From the NCBI GenBank assembly GCA_020352515.1, contig CP070678.1:3762287-3799439 (forward strand): a DNA stretch of 37,153 nt. The letters are read 5' to 3'. This document shows positions 15,907 to 24,025 of this stretch, one piece after another. The notes under the pieces are model-generated. The model saw nothing but the letters and a program-made list of their open reading frames with translations, searched no databases and had not been told where the DNA came from. This DNA is from Phycisphaerales bacterium. GTDB lineage: Bacteria; Planctomycetota; Phycisphaerae; Sedimentisphaerales; Anaerobacaceae. The translations under genes and the position numbers were made by a program. Position 1 is the first letter of the stretch; each line of letters starts with the position of its first letter.

Positions 15907-16854
15907 TCACGCTGCCGGAGCCGGGCAGCAAGCAGGTAGCTGGTTTGACTTCGCCACGACTGGCACCTTTCGAACACGCGCCGCGAAGTCGTCTATTTCT
16001 TCAACTTTCTCGAATCCCACGACCATCGTCTCTACGCAGCCCAGACCGAGCACGTATCGAACCGACTCGTCACGTTTTTCATCACTGTTGCGGAAGCTGC
16101 CCTCGCCGATCAGCTTCATTCCCACGACGCCTTTTCCCGCCACGTGCATTCTCTTTAACACGGGTGCAACTTTCTCCGCCGGACCATCCATATTTACACC
16201 GAACGGATTGATCCGTGCGTGGACCGAATCAACCCAGGGCTCATTGGCGGCGGCCTCAAGGGCTCCAAGCGAGTGACATGAGGCACCATGGGCCCTGATG
16301 ACGCCCTTTTTCTTGAGCTTCGCCAAGGTATCCATCTGTTTGCCCAGTTCCTCAGGCCACTTTTCGGAGCTAACACAGTGGAGCAGTATCAGATCGATGT
16401 AATCGGTGTTCAACTCTCCAAGGAATCGCTCCACGACCACTTCGGCATCGGGACGTTCCTTCTCAGGCAGTCCGCCGCGCCGCCACCATATCTTTGATGA
16501 GATTACGTAATCCTTACGAGGCATTCTTTTTAGCGCCCTGGCCAGGTAAGGATGCGTGCCATAAAGGTCGGCCACGTCAAACAGGCGAACCCCCCGCCGA
16601 TATGCTGCCTGAAGCAGCGACTCAAACTTCTCCTTGCCCATGCGCGTATGGTTGGACTGCCGGTTTCCGCCGCGCATGCCCGTGCCGAAACCGACCCGTG
16701 AAACCTTAATCTTTGTCTTTCCGAGCATCACAAGCTCATAAGGGTCGAACGTTTCGATTCGTCGCGGCTCGGCAGCCGGAATCGCCGAACTGAACGCCAA
16801 GCCGCCAAAACCGGCAATGGACCTGGCGAGAAACTCACGACGTTTCATTTCCAT
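15907..16854 (-). CDS. Tat-exported aldo/keto reductase
   Basis: This 315-residue protein starts with a twin-arginine leader (K-R-R-E-F-L-A-R-S, then a short hydrophobic stretch and A-I-P-A-A-E), so it should reach the periplasm folded with its cofactor. The aldo/keto reductase barrel shows the catalytic tetrad: Asp93 and Tyr98 in D-V-A-D-L-Y-G, Lys121 in I-S-S-K-I, and His159 in L-I-L-L-H. Family members reduce carbonyls with NADPH; several planctomycete exported members are thought to act on sugars, but no substrate can be read here. It ends in a Cys/Pro/Ala-rich tail. GGGAG lies 9 bp before ATG 16854; a GTG one codon earlier is possible. Cotranscribed with the Rrf2 regulator. Confidence 0.9.
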   Translation of the reverse strand: MEMKRREFLARSIAGFGGLAFSSAIPAAEPRRIETFDPYELVMLGKTKIKVSRVGFGTGMRGGNRQSNHTRMGKEKFESLLQAAYRRGVRLFDVADLYGTHPYLARALKRMPRKDYVISSKIWWRRGGLPEKERPDAEVVVERFLGELNTDYIDLILLHCVSSEKWPEELGKQMDTLAKLKKKGVIRAHGASCHSLGALEAAANEPWVDSVHARINPFGVNMDGPAEKVAPVLKRMHVAGKGVVGMKLIGEGSFRNSDEKRDESVRYVLGLGCVETMVVGFEKVEEIDDFAARVRKVPVVAKSNQLPACCPAPAA

Positions 16855-18025
16855 CACTGCTTACTCCCTAATCAAAAGCTCCCGCCGGTTGCGGCAAAGG
16901 GTCCGCGGGCGAAGTGCGGCCCAATCAAATCGCCTCTGACTGCACATTGAATAACGAGCTGCCTTAAAAAGGAGTTTTGTCGGCATCAACAATCTTTACC
17001 TTATTCAACTGTTTTAACTCCCCGGCACTCTCGCCCGGATTTCTGCGGTTGACCGCCGCTTGCCAATACCGTCGAGCCCGGGCCGGCCCTATAGGATAAG
17101 AGAATACTTGAATCCATTGGGCAATGCAATAGTCTGGATAATTTTTTTTTTGTTGCTTTATTACGAGGACCGCCAAACACATCCTCCAGAGCCCTCGGAG
17201 GCGGGGGGCCGTAGACCGACCGGCACGGAAATACCATTTTGGCAGAGTCTTTTTGGTCGGGATGCGTATCAACAATGCGGGCCGGCCAGTTGGCCCTCAT
17301 TATAGGACCTCGGCAGGCGGTCTCGTGCAGCTTTTGAAAAGTGCAAGCGCAGCGCGATTCGCCCGAATTAGTTGAAGATACGGCCGAACCCCGATTTTCC
17401 GGGCCTGTCCTCCGTTTGCCTTGGCAGCGGGGCCTGTTCTTTCTGTGGTCGCAAAAGCGTGCTATCACCTTTTGCGGCGGGATCGAGGCGGCCGGGCGGG
17501 TAGTTTGGATACCCAGTAGCCTTTTCAGGGCTGCGACAGACTTGCTTTGGGTGGAAGCCGGGCGCCATCGAAAATCGCAGACAACTGCTTCTGAAGCCCT
17601 ACTGTCTGTTTTTGCATCTCTTAAGCACCCGGCGGGCAATTGCCGGCCGTGGTAAAGGCAGTAAACAGGGAAGTTCAAAAAGACTGCCAACCAACAGGAA
17701 ATTAAAGGCGGCTTCTCCAATCATTCACCAGTGCACAGACTATGCCACACGGACGGGCTAACGTCGAACCAGCCACGAGGTGGTAATCACCCCCGGCGAT
17801 TGTCGTGGAATTTCACTGAGGGGCTCCACGCCACCTGACAGGCCCTCAAACCACCATCTGCAGGTCAGATACGCCGTTTTCGCCACACAAAAACTGCGGT
17901 AGCCAGGGATGCGCCAAGGCAGGAACTTCACACGTCATCCGGAGCAATCAAGCCGAAGAGAAGATTACTGATGTACGAATTTCATAGGGCATATATGTTG
18001 TTAATCAAGGACTCGCGCCTAACGG
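16855..18025. other. Long intergenic region with no convincing gene
   Basis: A minus-strand frame of 239 codons (17001-17720) and smaller frames are open, but their products are rich in Arg, Pro, Ser and Cys with no domain, signal or ribosome binding site. A run of ten T lies at 17142-17151, preceded by a tiny CATTG/CAATG hairpin (17115-17126) too weak to be a terminator. This could be a decayed gene or a long leader; I cannot tell. Confidence 0.5.
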
Positions 18026-18090
18026 TTGGAGCCGCTCCAAACTGTGGGAGCCGCGTTCCCAGCGTTACGGCGTTCGATCCCGCGGAACGC
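18026..18090. repeat. Three consecutive small hairpins
   Basis: TTGGAG/CTCCAA (18026-18031/18035-18040), TGGGAG/TTCCCA (18045-18050/18056-18061, one G-T pair) and GCGTTC/GAACGC (18070-18075/18085-18090) follow one another within 65 bp. They lie 130-195 bp beyond the last sulfatase stop codon, in the 3' region of that operon. No T-run is present. They may be a structured RNA tail or a REP-like element. Confidence 0.45.
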
Positions 18091-18183
18091 GCATCGATTT
18101 GGAGGGCGGCCCCAGGATTTGAGGCGCCCCATTATAGATAGAAATTGTACTATGATATGGTTGTTTTTCGCCGGAGCTTGCGC

Positions 18184-18219
18184 CGGCTGGTGCTTTTTTG
18201 ACAGCGGCATCACCAGCCG
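18184..18219 (-). terminator. Hairpin directly after the last sulfatase stop codon
   Basis: CGGCTGGTG (18184-18192) and CACCAGCCG (18211-18219) are perfect 9-bp inverted repeats with an 18-base loop, and the arm at 18219 touches the TAA at 18220-18222. A six-base A/T run is in the loop, not after the stem, so this is not a standard intrinsic terminator. It may stabilise the 3' end of the sulfatase mRNA. Confidence 0.5.
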
Positions 18220-19665
18220 TTAGCCATAGGCGGGATTCGGGGTGGGCATCTGGGCATCGACCGACGCCCGCCAGGCATGGAGCATGTCGCGAAGCTCGCC
18301 GGCTTTTGCCGGGTTGGCGGCAGCCAGATCGTTAGTCTCGCCGAGATCGTCCCTGAGGTTGTAGAGTTCGACGTTCATGCCCTCGTAATACTCGACCAGC
18401 TTCCAGTCGCCTTTGCGGATTGCGCCAAACGGCCCGTACGGATTGCGGGGGTGATAGTGTGGGTAGTGCCAGTAGATTGCATCGCGATTCAGGGAGCCTC
18501 TTCGCTTTAGCAGCGGCACGAGACTAAGGCCGTCGACGTGCTGCTCGGCTTTGGCCGGTAGGGAGAGCATCTCCAGTATGGTCGGGTAGAAGTCGGTACT
18601 GATCACCGGCTCACTGCATAGGCTGCCCGGTGCAACAACTCCCGGCCATTTTATGATCATCGGTTCGCGGATGCCCCCTTCGTAGGCCTGGGACTTTCCG
18701 CCCCGCAGAGGCGCGTTGCTCGTGCTGCCGAGCAGGCCACCGTTGTCCGACATGAACATCACTATCGTGTTGTCGGCTATCTTCAGCTCTTCCAGCTTGT
18801 CCAGCACGCGTCCTAGCGATTCATCCATGCTTTGAATCATAGCTGCATAGGTGGAGTTCTTGTGCTCGGGCGTGGGCGGCTTGGCCTTGTACTTGTCGAT
18901 TATCTCCTGCTTGGCCATAAGCGGGGTGTGGACCGCATAGTGCGCCATATAGAGAAAGAACGGATGATCGGCGTTCTGTTCAATGAACTTAGCGGCCTCC
19001 ATTCCCTCACGGTCCGTCAGGTACTCGCCGGGCGGCCCGTCTTCGAGCCTCGGATTGCCGTACGGCGTGAAATACCTTCCCGAGCCGCCGGGAGAGCCTG
19101 CTTTCCAGCCGCCCCGGTTGATGTCAAAGCCCTGGTTCTCCGGCCAGTAGATGGAGTTATCGCCCAGGTGCCACTTTCCGACGTGGCAGGTCACGTATCC
19201 GGCGGCCTTCAAGGCCTCTGCAATAGTCACCTCCTCCAAACGCATGTAATGCGTCCAGTCCGGAATCTTGAGTTTTGCGTCGGGGCGGTTGTGGCCGTTG
19301 ATCCAGTCGGTCAGGTGCAGCCTGGCCGGGTACTTGCCCGTCATTATGGATGCGCGGGTCGGTGAACACACGGGGCAGGCCGCGTAGCCGTCGGTGAAAC
19401 GCATACCCTGTCGGGCCAATCTGTCGATGTTCGGTGTCTCGTAGTAGCCGCTGCCGCTGTAGCCGTAGCCGACGTCGTAGGTCACGTCGCGCCAGCCAAA
19501 ATCATCGGCCAAGACAAAGATCACGTTCGGCTTAGCACGCTCGTTAATCCGACATTCCAGAACCTCGTTGGACAACAGGACCCCCCCCGCTGCCAGCCCG
19601 CATCCGGATGCGACAAATCCGCCTGCGGCGCCTGCACATCTCTTCAGAAAGTCTCGACGGTTCAT
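18220..19665 (-). CDS. Tat-exported type I sulfatase (arylsulfatase A-like), seventh of cluster
   Basis: This 481-residue sulfatase hydrolyses sulfate esters after its active-site Cys is converted to formylglycine. That Cys is residue 100 in C-S-P-T-R-A-S-I-M-T-G-K; metal residues Asp54-Asp55 lie in V-L-A-D-D. G-K-W-H-L-G, H-Y-A-V-H-T-P and M-S-D-N-G-G supply the other conserved active-site positions. The leader M-N-R-R-D-F-L-K-R is twin-arginine. Its closest relative here is the first sulfatase of the cluster: both carry a G-Y-F-S/T-P-Y insertion, G-E-Y-L-T-D-R and a T-P/T-E-R-N-P-x-Y C-terminal end. GGGAG precedes the ATG. It is the promoter-distal gene of the run, with a hairpin right after its stop. 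Confidence 0.95.
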   Translation of the reverse strand: MNRRDFLKRCAGAAGGFVASGCGLAAGGVLLSNEVLECRINERAKPNVIFVLADDFGWRDVTYDVGYGYSGSGYYETPNIDRLARQGMRFTDGYAACPVCSPTRASIMTGKYPARLHLTDWINGHNRPDAKLKIPDWTHYMRLEEVTIAEALKAAGYVTCHVGKWHLGDNSIYWPENQGFDINRGGWKAGSPGGSGRYFTPYGNPRLEDGPPGEYLTDREGMEAAKFIEQNADHPFFLYMAHYAVHTPLMAKQEIIDKYKAKPPTPEHKNSTYAAMIQSMDESLGRVLDKLEELKIADNTIVMFMSDNGGLLGSTSNAPLRGGKSQAYEGGIREPMIIKWPGVVAPGSLCSEPVISTDFYPTILEMLSLPAKAEQHVDGLSLVPLLKRRGSLNRDAIYWHYPHYHPRNPYGPFGAIRKGDWKLVEYYEGMNVELYNLRDDLGETNDLAAANPAKAGELRDMLHAWRASVDAQMPTPNPAYG

Positions 19666-19765
19666 TCAATGGTCTCCCTGCCGGCCGTCGCCTGCATCTC
19701 GGTGTTGTGACCGACACCTGCACCGCGGCTTGTATTATTACGAATTATCAATGCCTCAATCCTCA

Positions 19766-21142
19766 CTATTTCCACCAATCCGGGCCTTCGGCCTCGATCT
19801 GAGCGTTCAATTCGATCAGGGTCTTCTTCATTTCCTCAAGGCGCTGCGGCTCATCGGCGGCAAGATTCTGCGACTCGGCCAGGTCCTCTTTGAGATTGTA
19901 CAGCTCGAAGCGGCTCAAATCCGTCGGCGCAAGAATCTTCCAATCTCCCTGCCGCATGGCGATATTCACCCCGTCGCGCGAACCGTGATAACGCCAGTAG
20001 AGCGGGACCTTCCGCTCGATGGATTTTCCCGAGAAGGCTGGCGCCAGGCTGGCGCCGTCGATGGTCCGGTCGGCGGGAACGGGGATACCCACGACGTCGC
20101 AGATGGTCGTGAAGACGTCCGAGCCGACAGCCGGTTGATTGCAGACCGAGCCCGGTTTGATGTACCCGGGCCAGCGAACGATTGTGGGGACACGAATTCC
20201 GCCCTCGTAGACGGACCTCTTTCGGCCTCGCAGGCCGCCCGTCGATCCGCGTGTCCTTCCGGTCGTTCCGTTCCCCTCAGGGCCGTTGTCGGAAGTATAG
20301 AATATAAATGTGTTGTCGGCCATTTGCATCTGGTCGAGCGCGGTGCACATCTGTCCGAATGCAAAGTCGATCTGAGATATGTTCCCGTGGTGCTGGCGGA
20401 GGTCGGCATCGTCAAGCTCCGAGTACAGTTCCATAAACCTCGGGTCGGACTCGATCGGCTTGTGGGGCTCGTGCGTCCAGACGCTGATGAAGAATGGCTT
20501 GTCGGGATCGCGATGATTCCTCAGCCATCTGATTGCCTCGTCCACGGTCAGCAGGGCCGAGTACCCCTCAAGCGGTCCGACCGGCCGGCCGTTGCGGACA
20601 AAATTTGTGGGGTTCTTGTGGCTCGGGCTGGCGTTGTTCTGTGTGGCAAACCACCAGTCGTAACCGTGGTCGTCCGGCTGAGGCTGTTCGGGCGAGTTGA
20701 ATTTTCCATTGAGGTGCCATTTGCCGACGTGGCAGGTTGCGTACCCTTTCTGCTTGAGCAGTCGGGCTACGGTAATTTCCGACTCCCTCAGATAGGGCTT
20801 GTCCGTGTTTGCAGGAATCCACGTGTACACGCCGTTGCGATAGGGCGTTCGGCCGGTCAAAATGGCCGAGCGCGAAGGCGAGCAAACGGGGCACGCTGCG
20901 TGGCAGTCGGTGAATTTCATGCCTTCAGTGGCAAAGCGGTCAATGTTCGGCGTCTTGAGAAGTGGGTGCCCGTAGCAGCCGAGGTCGCCGTAGCCCTGGT
21001 CGTCCGTGAGGAAGACGATGAAGTTTGGATGCTTCGGGCCGACCTTGACCTTCAATGTCCGGTTGGAAAGCACGAAGGCTGTTGCCCCGACCGCCAGGGA
21101 CTGCTTCAAGAAATCACGTCGCGTGTAATCGCCTTTACCCAT
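19766..21142 (-). CDS. Tat-exported type I sulfatase, sixth of cluster
   Basis: This 458-residue sulfatase has the formylglycine site C-S-P-S-R at Cys87 and metal residues in F-L-T-D-D-Q-G-Y-G-D. G-K-W-H-L, T-H-E-P-H-K-P and Y-T-S-D-N-G-P follow, and the C-terminal subdomain has Y-E-G-G-I-R-V-P, so it looks active. The leader is T-R-R-D-F-L-K-Q. I start it at ATG 21142 (AGGAAAG upstream, leader length like its neighbours). An ATG at 21163 overlaps the previous stop as ATGA and is an equally reasonable translationally coupled start. Overall form is like N-acetylgalactosamine-6-/arylsulfatase-type enzymes, but the substrate cannot be read from sequence. Confidence 0.94.
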   Translation of the reverse strand: MGKGDYTRRDFLKQSLAVGATAFVLSNRTLKVKVGPKHPNFIVFLTDDQGYGDLGCYGHPLLKTPNIDRFATEGMKFTDCHAACPVCSPSRSAILTGRTPYRNGVYTWIPANTDKPYLRESEITVARLLKQKGYATCHVGKWHLNGKFNSPEQPQPDDHGYDWWFATQNNASPSHKNPTNFVRNGRPVGPLEGYSALLTVDEAIRWLRNHRDPDKPFFISVWTHEPHKPIESDPRFMELYSELDDADLRQHHGNISQIDFAFGQMCTALDQMQMADNTFIFYTSDNGPEGNGTTGRTRGSTGGLRGRKRSVYEGGIRVPTIVRWPGYIKPGSVCNQPAVGSDVFTTICDVVGIPVPADRTIDGASLAPAFSGKSIERKVPLYWRYHGSRDGVNIAMRQGDWKILAPTDLSRFELYNLKEDLAESQNLAADEPQRLEEMKKTLIELNAQIEAEGPDWWK

Positions 21143-21159
21143 AGCTTTTCTTTCCTGTT

Positions 21160-22476
21160 TCATCTCATGGAGTCCAGCGCAGCCTGCAGCCGCTTCGCGG
21201 CCTCGTCGGCTTCGGCATTTCCCTGCCCGGTCTCAACGGGTTCTCCTTCGAGGGGGTCGGCCGACACGTCAAAGAGCTTGCCGGCCCGCTCATGGTCGCC
21301 GGTGTCATAGAGCTTCCAACGCTTGTCACGTGCAAAACGATACAGCGTCCTGCCCGGATCCCTCTGATACCAGCAATAAATCCAATCCCTCGGCTTGCCG
21401 GGTTCGCCGCGAAGCTGTGGCAGGAAACTACGACCATCTATGGTCACGCCACGCGGCAACGGAGCGCCTGCGGCGTCCGCGAGGGTCGGAAGAAAGTCGC
21501 TGAAGTCGACGATGTCACTGCATATCCTGCCGCCGCCAATCGCGCCTTTCCAGTTTGCGATCAGTGCGACGTGTGTGCCCGCGTCGGTGGTCTGGCCCTT
21601 GCCCCCATTAATGGAGGCGCCGTCCGTCATTTGAGAGGTGATTCCCGCCGGCGTTCCGTTGTCGCCCGTGAAGAGAATGAGCGTGTTATCCCGCAGGCCA
21701 AGCTCGTCGAGCTTCTTGACGATTCGCCCCACGGCCTTATCCATATACGCAACCATATCCACGTAGAACCTCTTGTTCGCCGTGTTCTGTCCCCATTCCG
21801 GGCTGTCCGGCGTCGGTTCAAAAGGCCCGTGGGTCAGAGCCATCGGATAGTAGACGAGAAACGGCTTGGCCTTGTTGCGTTCGATGAAGCCTGTTATGTA
21901 GTCGCAGAAGACGTCCGGGCCGTACTTGCCCTCAAGGATGCCGAGCAGTTTGCCGTTCTGCACGATCTTTGGATCGCGGTACCGGGAGTCCTTCGGGGCA
22001 TAGACGTCCTCCATGTGCCAGAGGCAGTATTCGTCGAAGCCGGCCTTGTAAGGGCCGTCGGCGCCGGCCCCCATCAACTGCCACTTGCCGGAGATGCACG
22101 TTTTGTAACCGGCGTCTTTCATCACGTGGGCGAATGTCCTTTCCTTGAAGTCGAAGTTGCCGAACCGGATATAGTTGCGGGAATTGGACCGGCCGGTCAT
22201 GATCTTGACGCGCGACGGTGTACAGAGCGGCTGCGAGTAACAGTGCTCGAACTTCACACCGGTCCGCGCCAGCTCATCGAGAACGGGCGTCTTATACGAT
22301 GCGCTGCCGTAGCAGCCCAGGCATTCATAGCCTATATCGTCGGCCATAATGAGAATTATGTTCGGACGTCCGGCCCCCGCTCGAACCTCCAAGGTCTGAT
22401 TGGCCAGGAGAAATCCCCCTGCCCCGAACGCCGCACCTGTCTTCAAGAAATCACGTCGGCTAAACGTCTTGCTCAT
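21160..22476 (-). CDS. Tat-exported type I sulfatase, fifth of cluster
   Basis: This 438-residue sulfatase is the shortest of the seven. The formylglycine site is C-T-P-S-R at Cys85; metal residues lie in I-M-A-D-D-I-G-Y. The usual G-K-W-H-L motif reads G-K-W-Q-L, so the conserved His is a Gln, an unusual change near the sulfate-binding pocket. F-T-G-D-N-G-T replaces S-D-N-G. The leader is S-R-R-D-F-L-K-T. I start it at ATG 22476, which has AAGGAG upstream; the frame is open 16 codons further without a site. It ends overlapping or touching the start of the next sulfatase. Substrate unknown. Confidence 0.93.
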   Translation of the reverse strand: MSKTFSRRDFLKTGAAFGAGGFLLANQTLEVRAGAGRPNIILIMADDIGYECLGCYGSASYKTPVLDELARTGVKFEHCYSQPLCTPSRVKIMTGRSNSRNYIRFGNFDFKERTFAHVMKDAGYKTCISGKWQLMGAGADGPYKAGFDEYCLWHMEDVYAPKDSRYRDPKIVQNGKLLGILEGKYGPDVFCDYITGFIERNKAKPFLVYYPMALTHGPFEPTPDSPEWGQNTANKRFYVDMVAYMDKAVGRIVKKLDELGLRDNTLILFTGDNGTPAGITSQMTDGASINGGKGQTTDAGTHVALIANWKGAIGGGRICSDIVDFSDFLPTLADAAGAPLPRGVTIDGRSFLPQLRGEPGKPRDWIYCWYQRDPGRTLYRFARDKRWKLYDTGDHERAGKLFDVSADPLEGEPVETGQGNAEADEAAKRLQAALDSMR

Positions 22477-22589
22477 TTTCTTTTCTCCTTGCCAGCCCAA
22501 GTACTCGCCGGTCGGCTGCTCCAAGGGCTTCTGATTCTGACGCTGCTATCCTTGCGTTATGTGTTCGCGAGCTGCGTAGGCAAATCATA

Positions 22590-23996
22590 TCATAACATGT
22601 CCTGCTCATCCTCGCCAAACACGCTGGGCGGGTAGTTGGGAATCGGCGGACGCTCCGGCGACGGCCGGGCCTGTGTCGCGTGGTAGGCAAGGCGGGCCTG
22701 AAGCTCCTTGACCTTCTCCGGAAGCTGGTCGGCCAGATTATTCTGCTCGTACGGGTCCTGGCGGATGTTGTACAGGTGAGTGACCCCCGCTTTCCATCCG
22801 TAATACTCGACATCGGCCTCAATCAGTTTCCAGTCGCCGCGGCGTATCGCCCCCAGGCCGTACACAATCTCCTCGTGTGGGCCGGGCTTGCCCTGGGCAA
22901 TGGTCGGCCATGCGTCTTTTCCGTCCAGCGGCAGCGGCTGTGCGAGAGAGCCGCCGGCAAGCTTGACAAACGTTGGATACACGTCCACTATGTGCAGCGG
23001 CTCATTGACGACCGAGCCGGCCTTGAGCCTGCCCGGCCATGATATGACGGCGGGCACCCGAACCCCTCCTTCGAGGTAGGCGCTCTTGTGCCCGGTCAGG
23101 GGGTCGTTGCCGGGATTTTTCGTCCCCCCGTTGTCACTGGAGAACATCACCACTGTGTTTTCGCGGAGGCCGCGTTTGTCAAGTGCGTTCAGGATTCGCC
23201 CGATTGCCGTATCCATGCACTCCAGCGTGGCCGCATAGCCGGGATTCTTGTGGCCCTGCTGCTCGTACTTTTCGACGACTTCCTGCGGCGCCTGGCGTGG
23301 GCCGTGCGGTGCGTTGAAAGGCACGTAGAAGAAAAACGGCTCTGACTTATCGCATCTCTCTATCAGCCTCTCGGCCTCGGCGGCTATCAGATACGTGGAA
23401 TAGCCCTGCTCGACCACAGGTCGGCCGTTGCGATGCCAGTCGAGGATGGTGTTGTTGCGAAGATGCGTGTAATAGTCGATGACGCCGCCGTACTGGCCGT
23501 AGTGGTGATCGAAGCCGCGCTGATTCGGTAAAAACTTCTTTTCCCACTGGCCCAGGTGCCACTTGCCCAGCATTACGGTCCGGTAGCCCGCGTCCTTGAG
23601 GGCATCGGCCAGAGTCCTCTCATCTATGAGCATGCCTCCGGTGTGTGTCGGGGCGAAACGTATTTCCGTGCCTGTCTTGAAGGCGTAACGACCGGTCAGC
23701 AGGCAGGCCCGTGTGGGGGTGCAGACGGGCTGCGTGTAGAACTGATTCAACTCGACGCCCTCGCGAGCCAGACGGTTGATGTTTGGCGTCGAGACATCCC
23801 CGCCCTGGTAGCCGGCATCCGCCCAGCCCATGTCATCGGCCAGAAAGAATACGAAATTGGGACGCTTGCCTGCGACGCTCACTTCCAGGGTCTTGTTGGC
23901 CAGCAGAAATCCTCCTGCTGCGAATACGGAGGACTGCTTAAGGAAATCGCGACGATTGATTGCTGCCTCTGTGTCATGTCTATTCGTCTGGTCCAT
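22590..23996 (-). CDS. Tat-exported type I sulfatase (arylsulfatase B-like), fourth of cluster
   Basis: This 468-residue sulfatase has the formylglycine site C-T-P-T-R at Cys92 and metal residues in F-L-A-D-D-M-G-W-A-D. G-K-W-H-L-G-Q-W, N-A-P-H-G-P and F-S-S-D-N-G-G follow. The early F-Y-T-Q-P-V-C-T-P-T-R and Y-G-Q-Y-G-G-V-I-D-Y-Y-T-H segments resemble arylsulfatase B-type enzymes, which act on sulfated N-acetylgalactosamine; this is a resemblance, not proof. The leader is N-R-R-D-F-L-K-Q. The start is uncertain: ATG 23996 gives a normal leader, but GTG 24029 overlaps the previous stop (GTGA) and would permit translational coupling. Confidence 0.93.
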   Translation of the reverse strand: MDQTNRHDTEAAINRRDFLKQSSVFAAGGFLLANKTLEVSVAGKRPNFVFFLADDMGWADAGYQGGDVSTPNINRLAREGVELNQFYTQPVCTPTRACLLTGRYAFKTGTEIRFAPTHTGGMLIDERTLADALKDAGYRTVMLGKWHLGQWEKKFLPNQRGFDHHYGQYGGVIDYYTHLRNNTILDWHRNGRPVVEQGYSTYLIAAEAERLIERCDKSEPFFFYVPFNAPHGPRQAPQEVVEKYEQQGHKNPGYAATLECMDTAIGRILNALDKRGLRENTVVMFSSDNGGTKNPGNDPLTGHKSAYLEGGVRVPAVISWPGRLKAGSVVNEPLHIVDVYPTFVKLAGGSLAQPLPLDGKDAWPTIAQGKPGPHEEIVYGLGAIRRGDWKLIEADVEYYGWKAGVTHLYNIRQDPYEQNNLADQLPEKVKELQARLAYHATQARPSPERPPIPNYPPSVFGEDEQDML

Positions 23997-24025
23997 ATTT
24001 GTCTTTACCGGTCTGCGCAATACAC

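Noticed and set aside
17115..17151. Tiny hairpin followed by ten T residues as a terminator
   Set aside because: The stem is 5 bp with a 2-base loop and is separated from the T-run by 15 bases; not credible as a terminator.
17001..17720. Minus-strand open frame of 239 codons
   Set aside because: No ribosome binding site, signal or recognisable motif; composition is Arg/Pro/Ser/Cys-rich and unlike neighbouring genes.
19568..21310. Long plus-strand open frame (580 codons) opposite two sulfatases
   Set aside because: It runs across two genes with intact motifs on the other strand; product has no domain and arises from GC-rich codon bias. The same applies to 21292-22635, 23960-24946 and 30610-31503.
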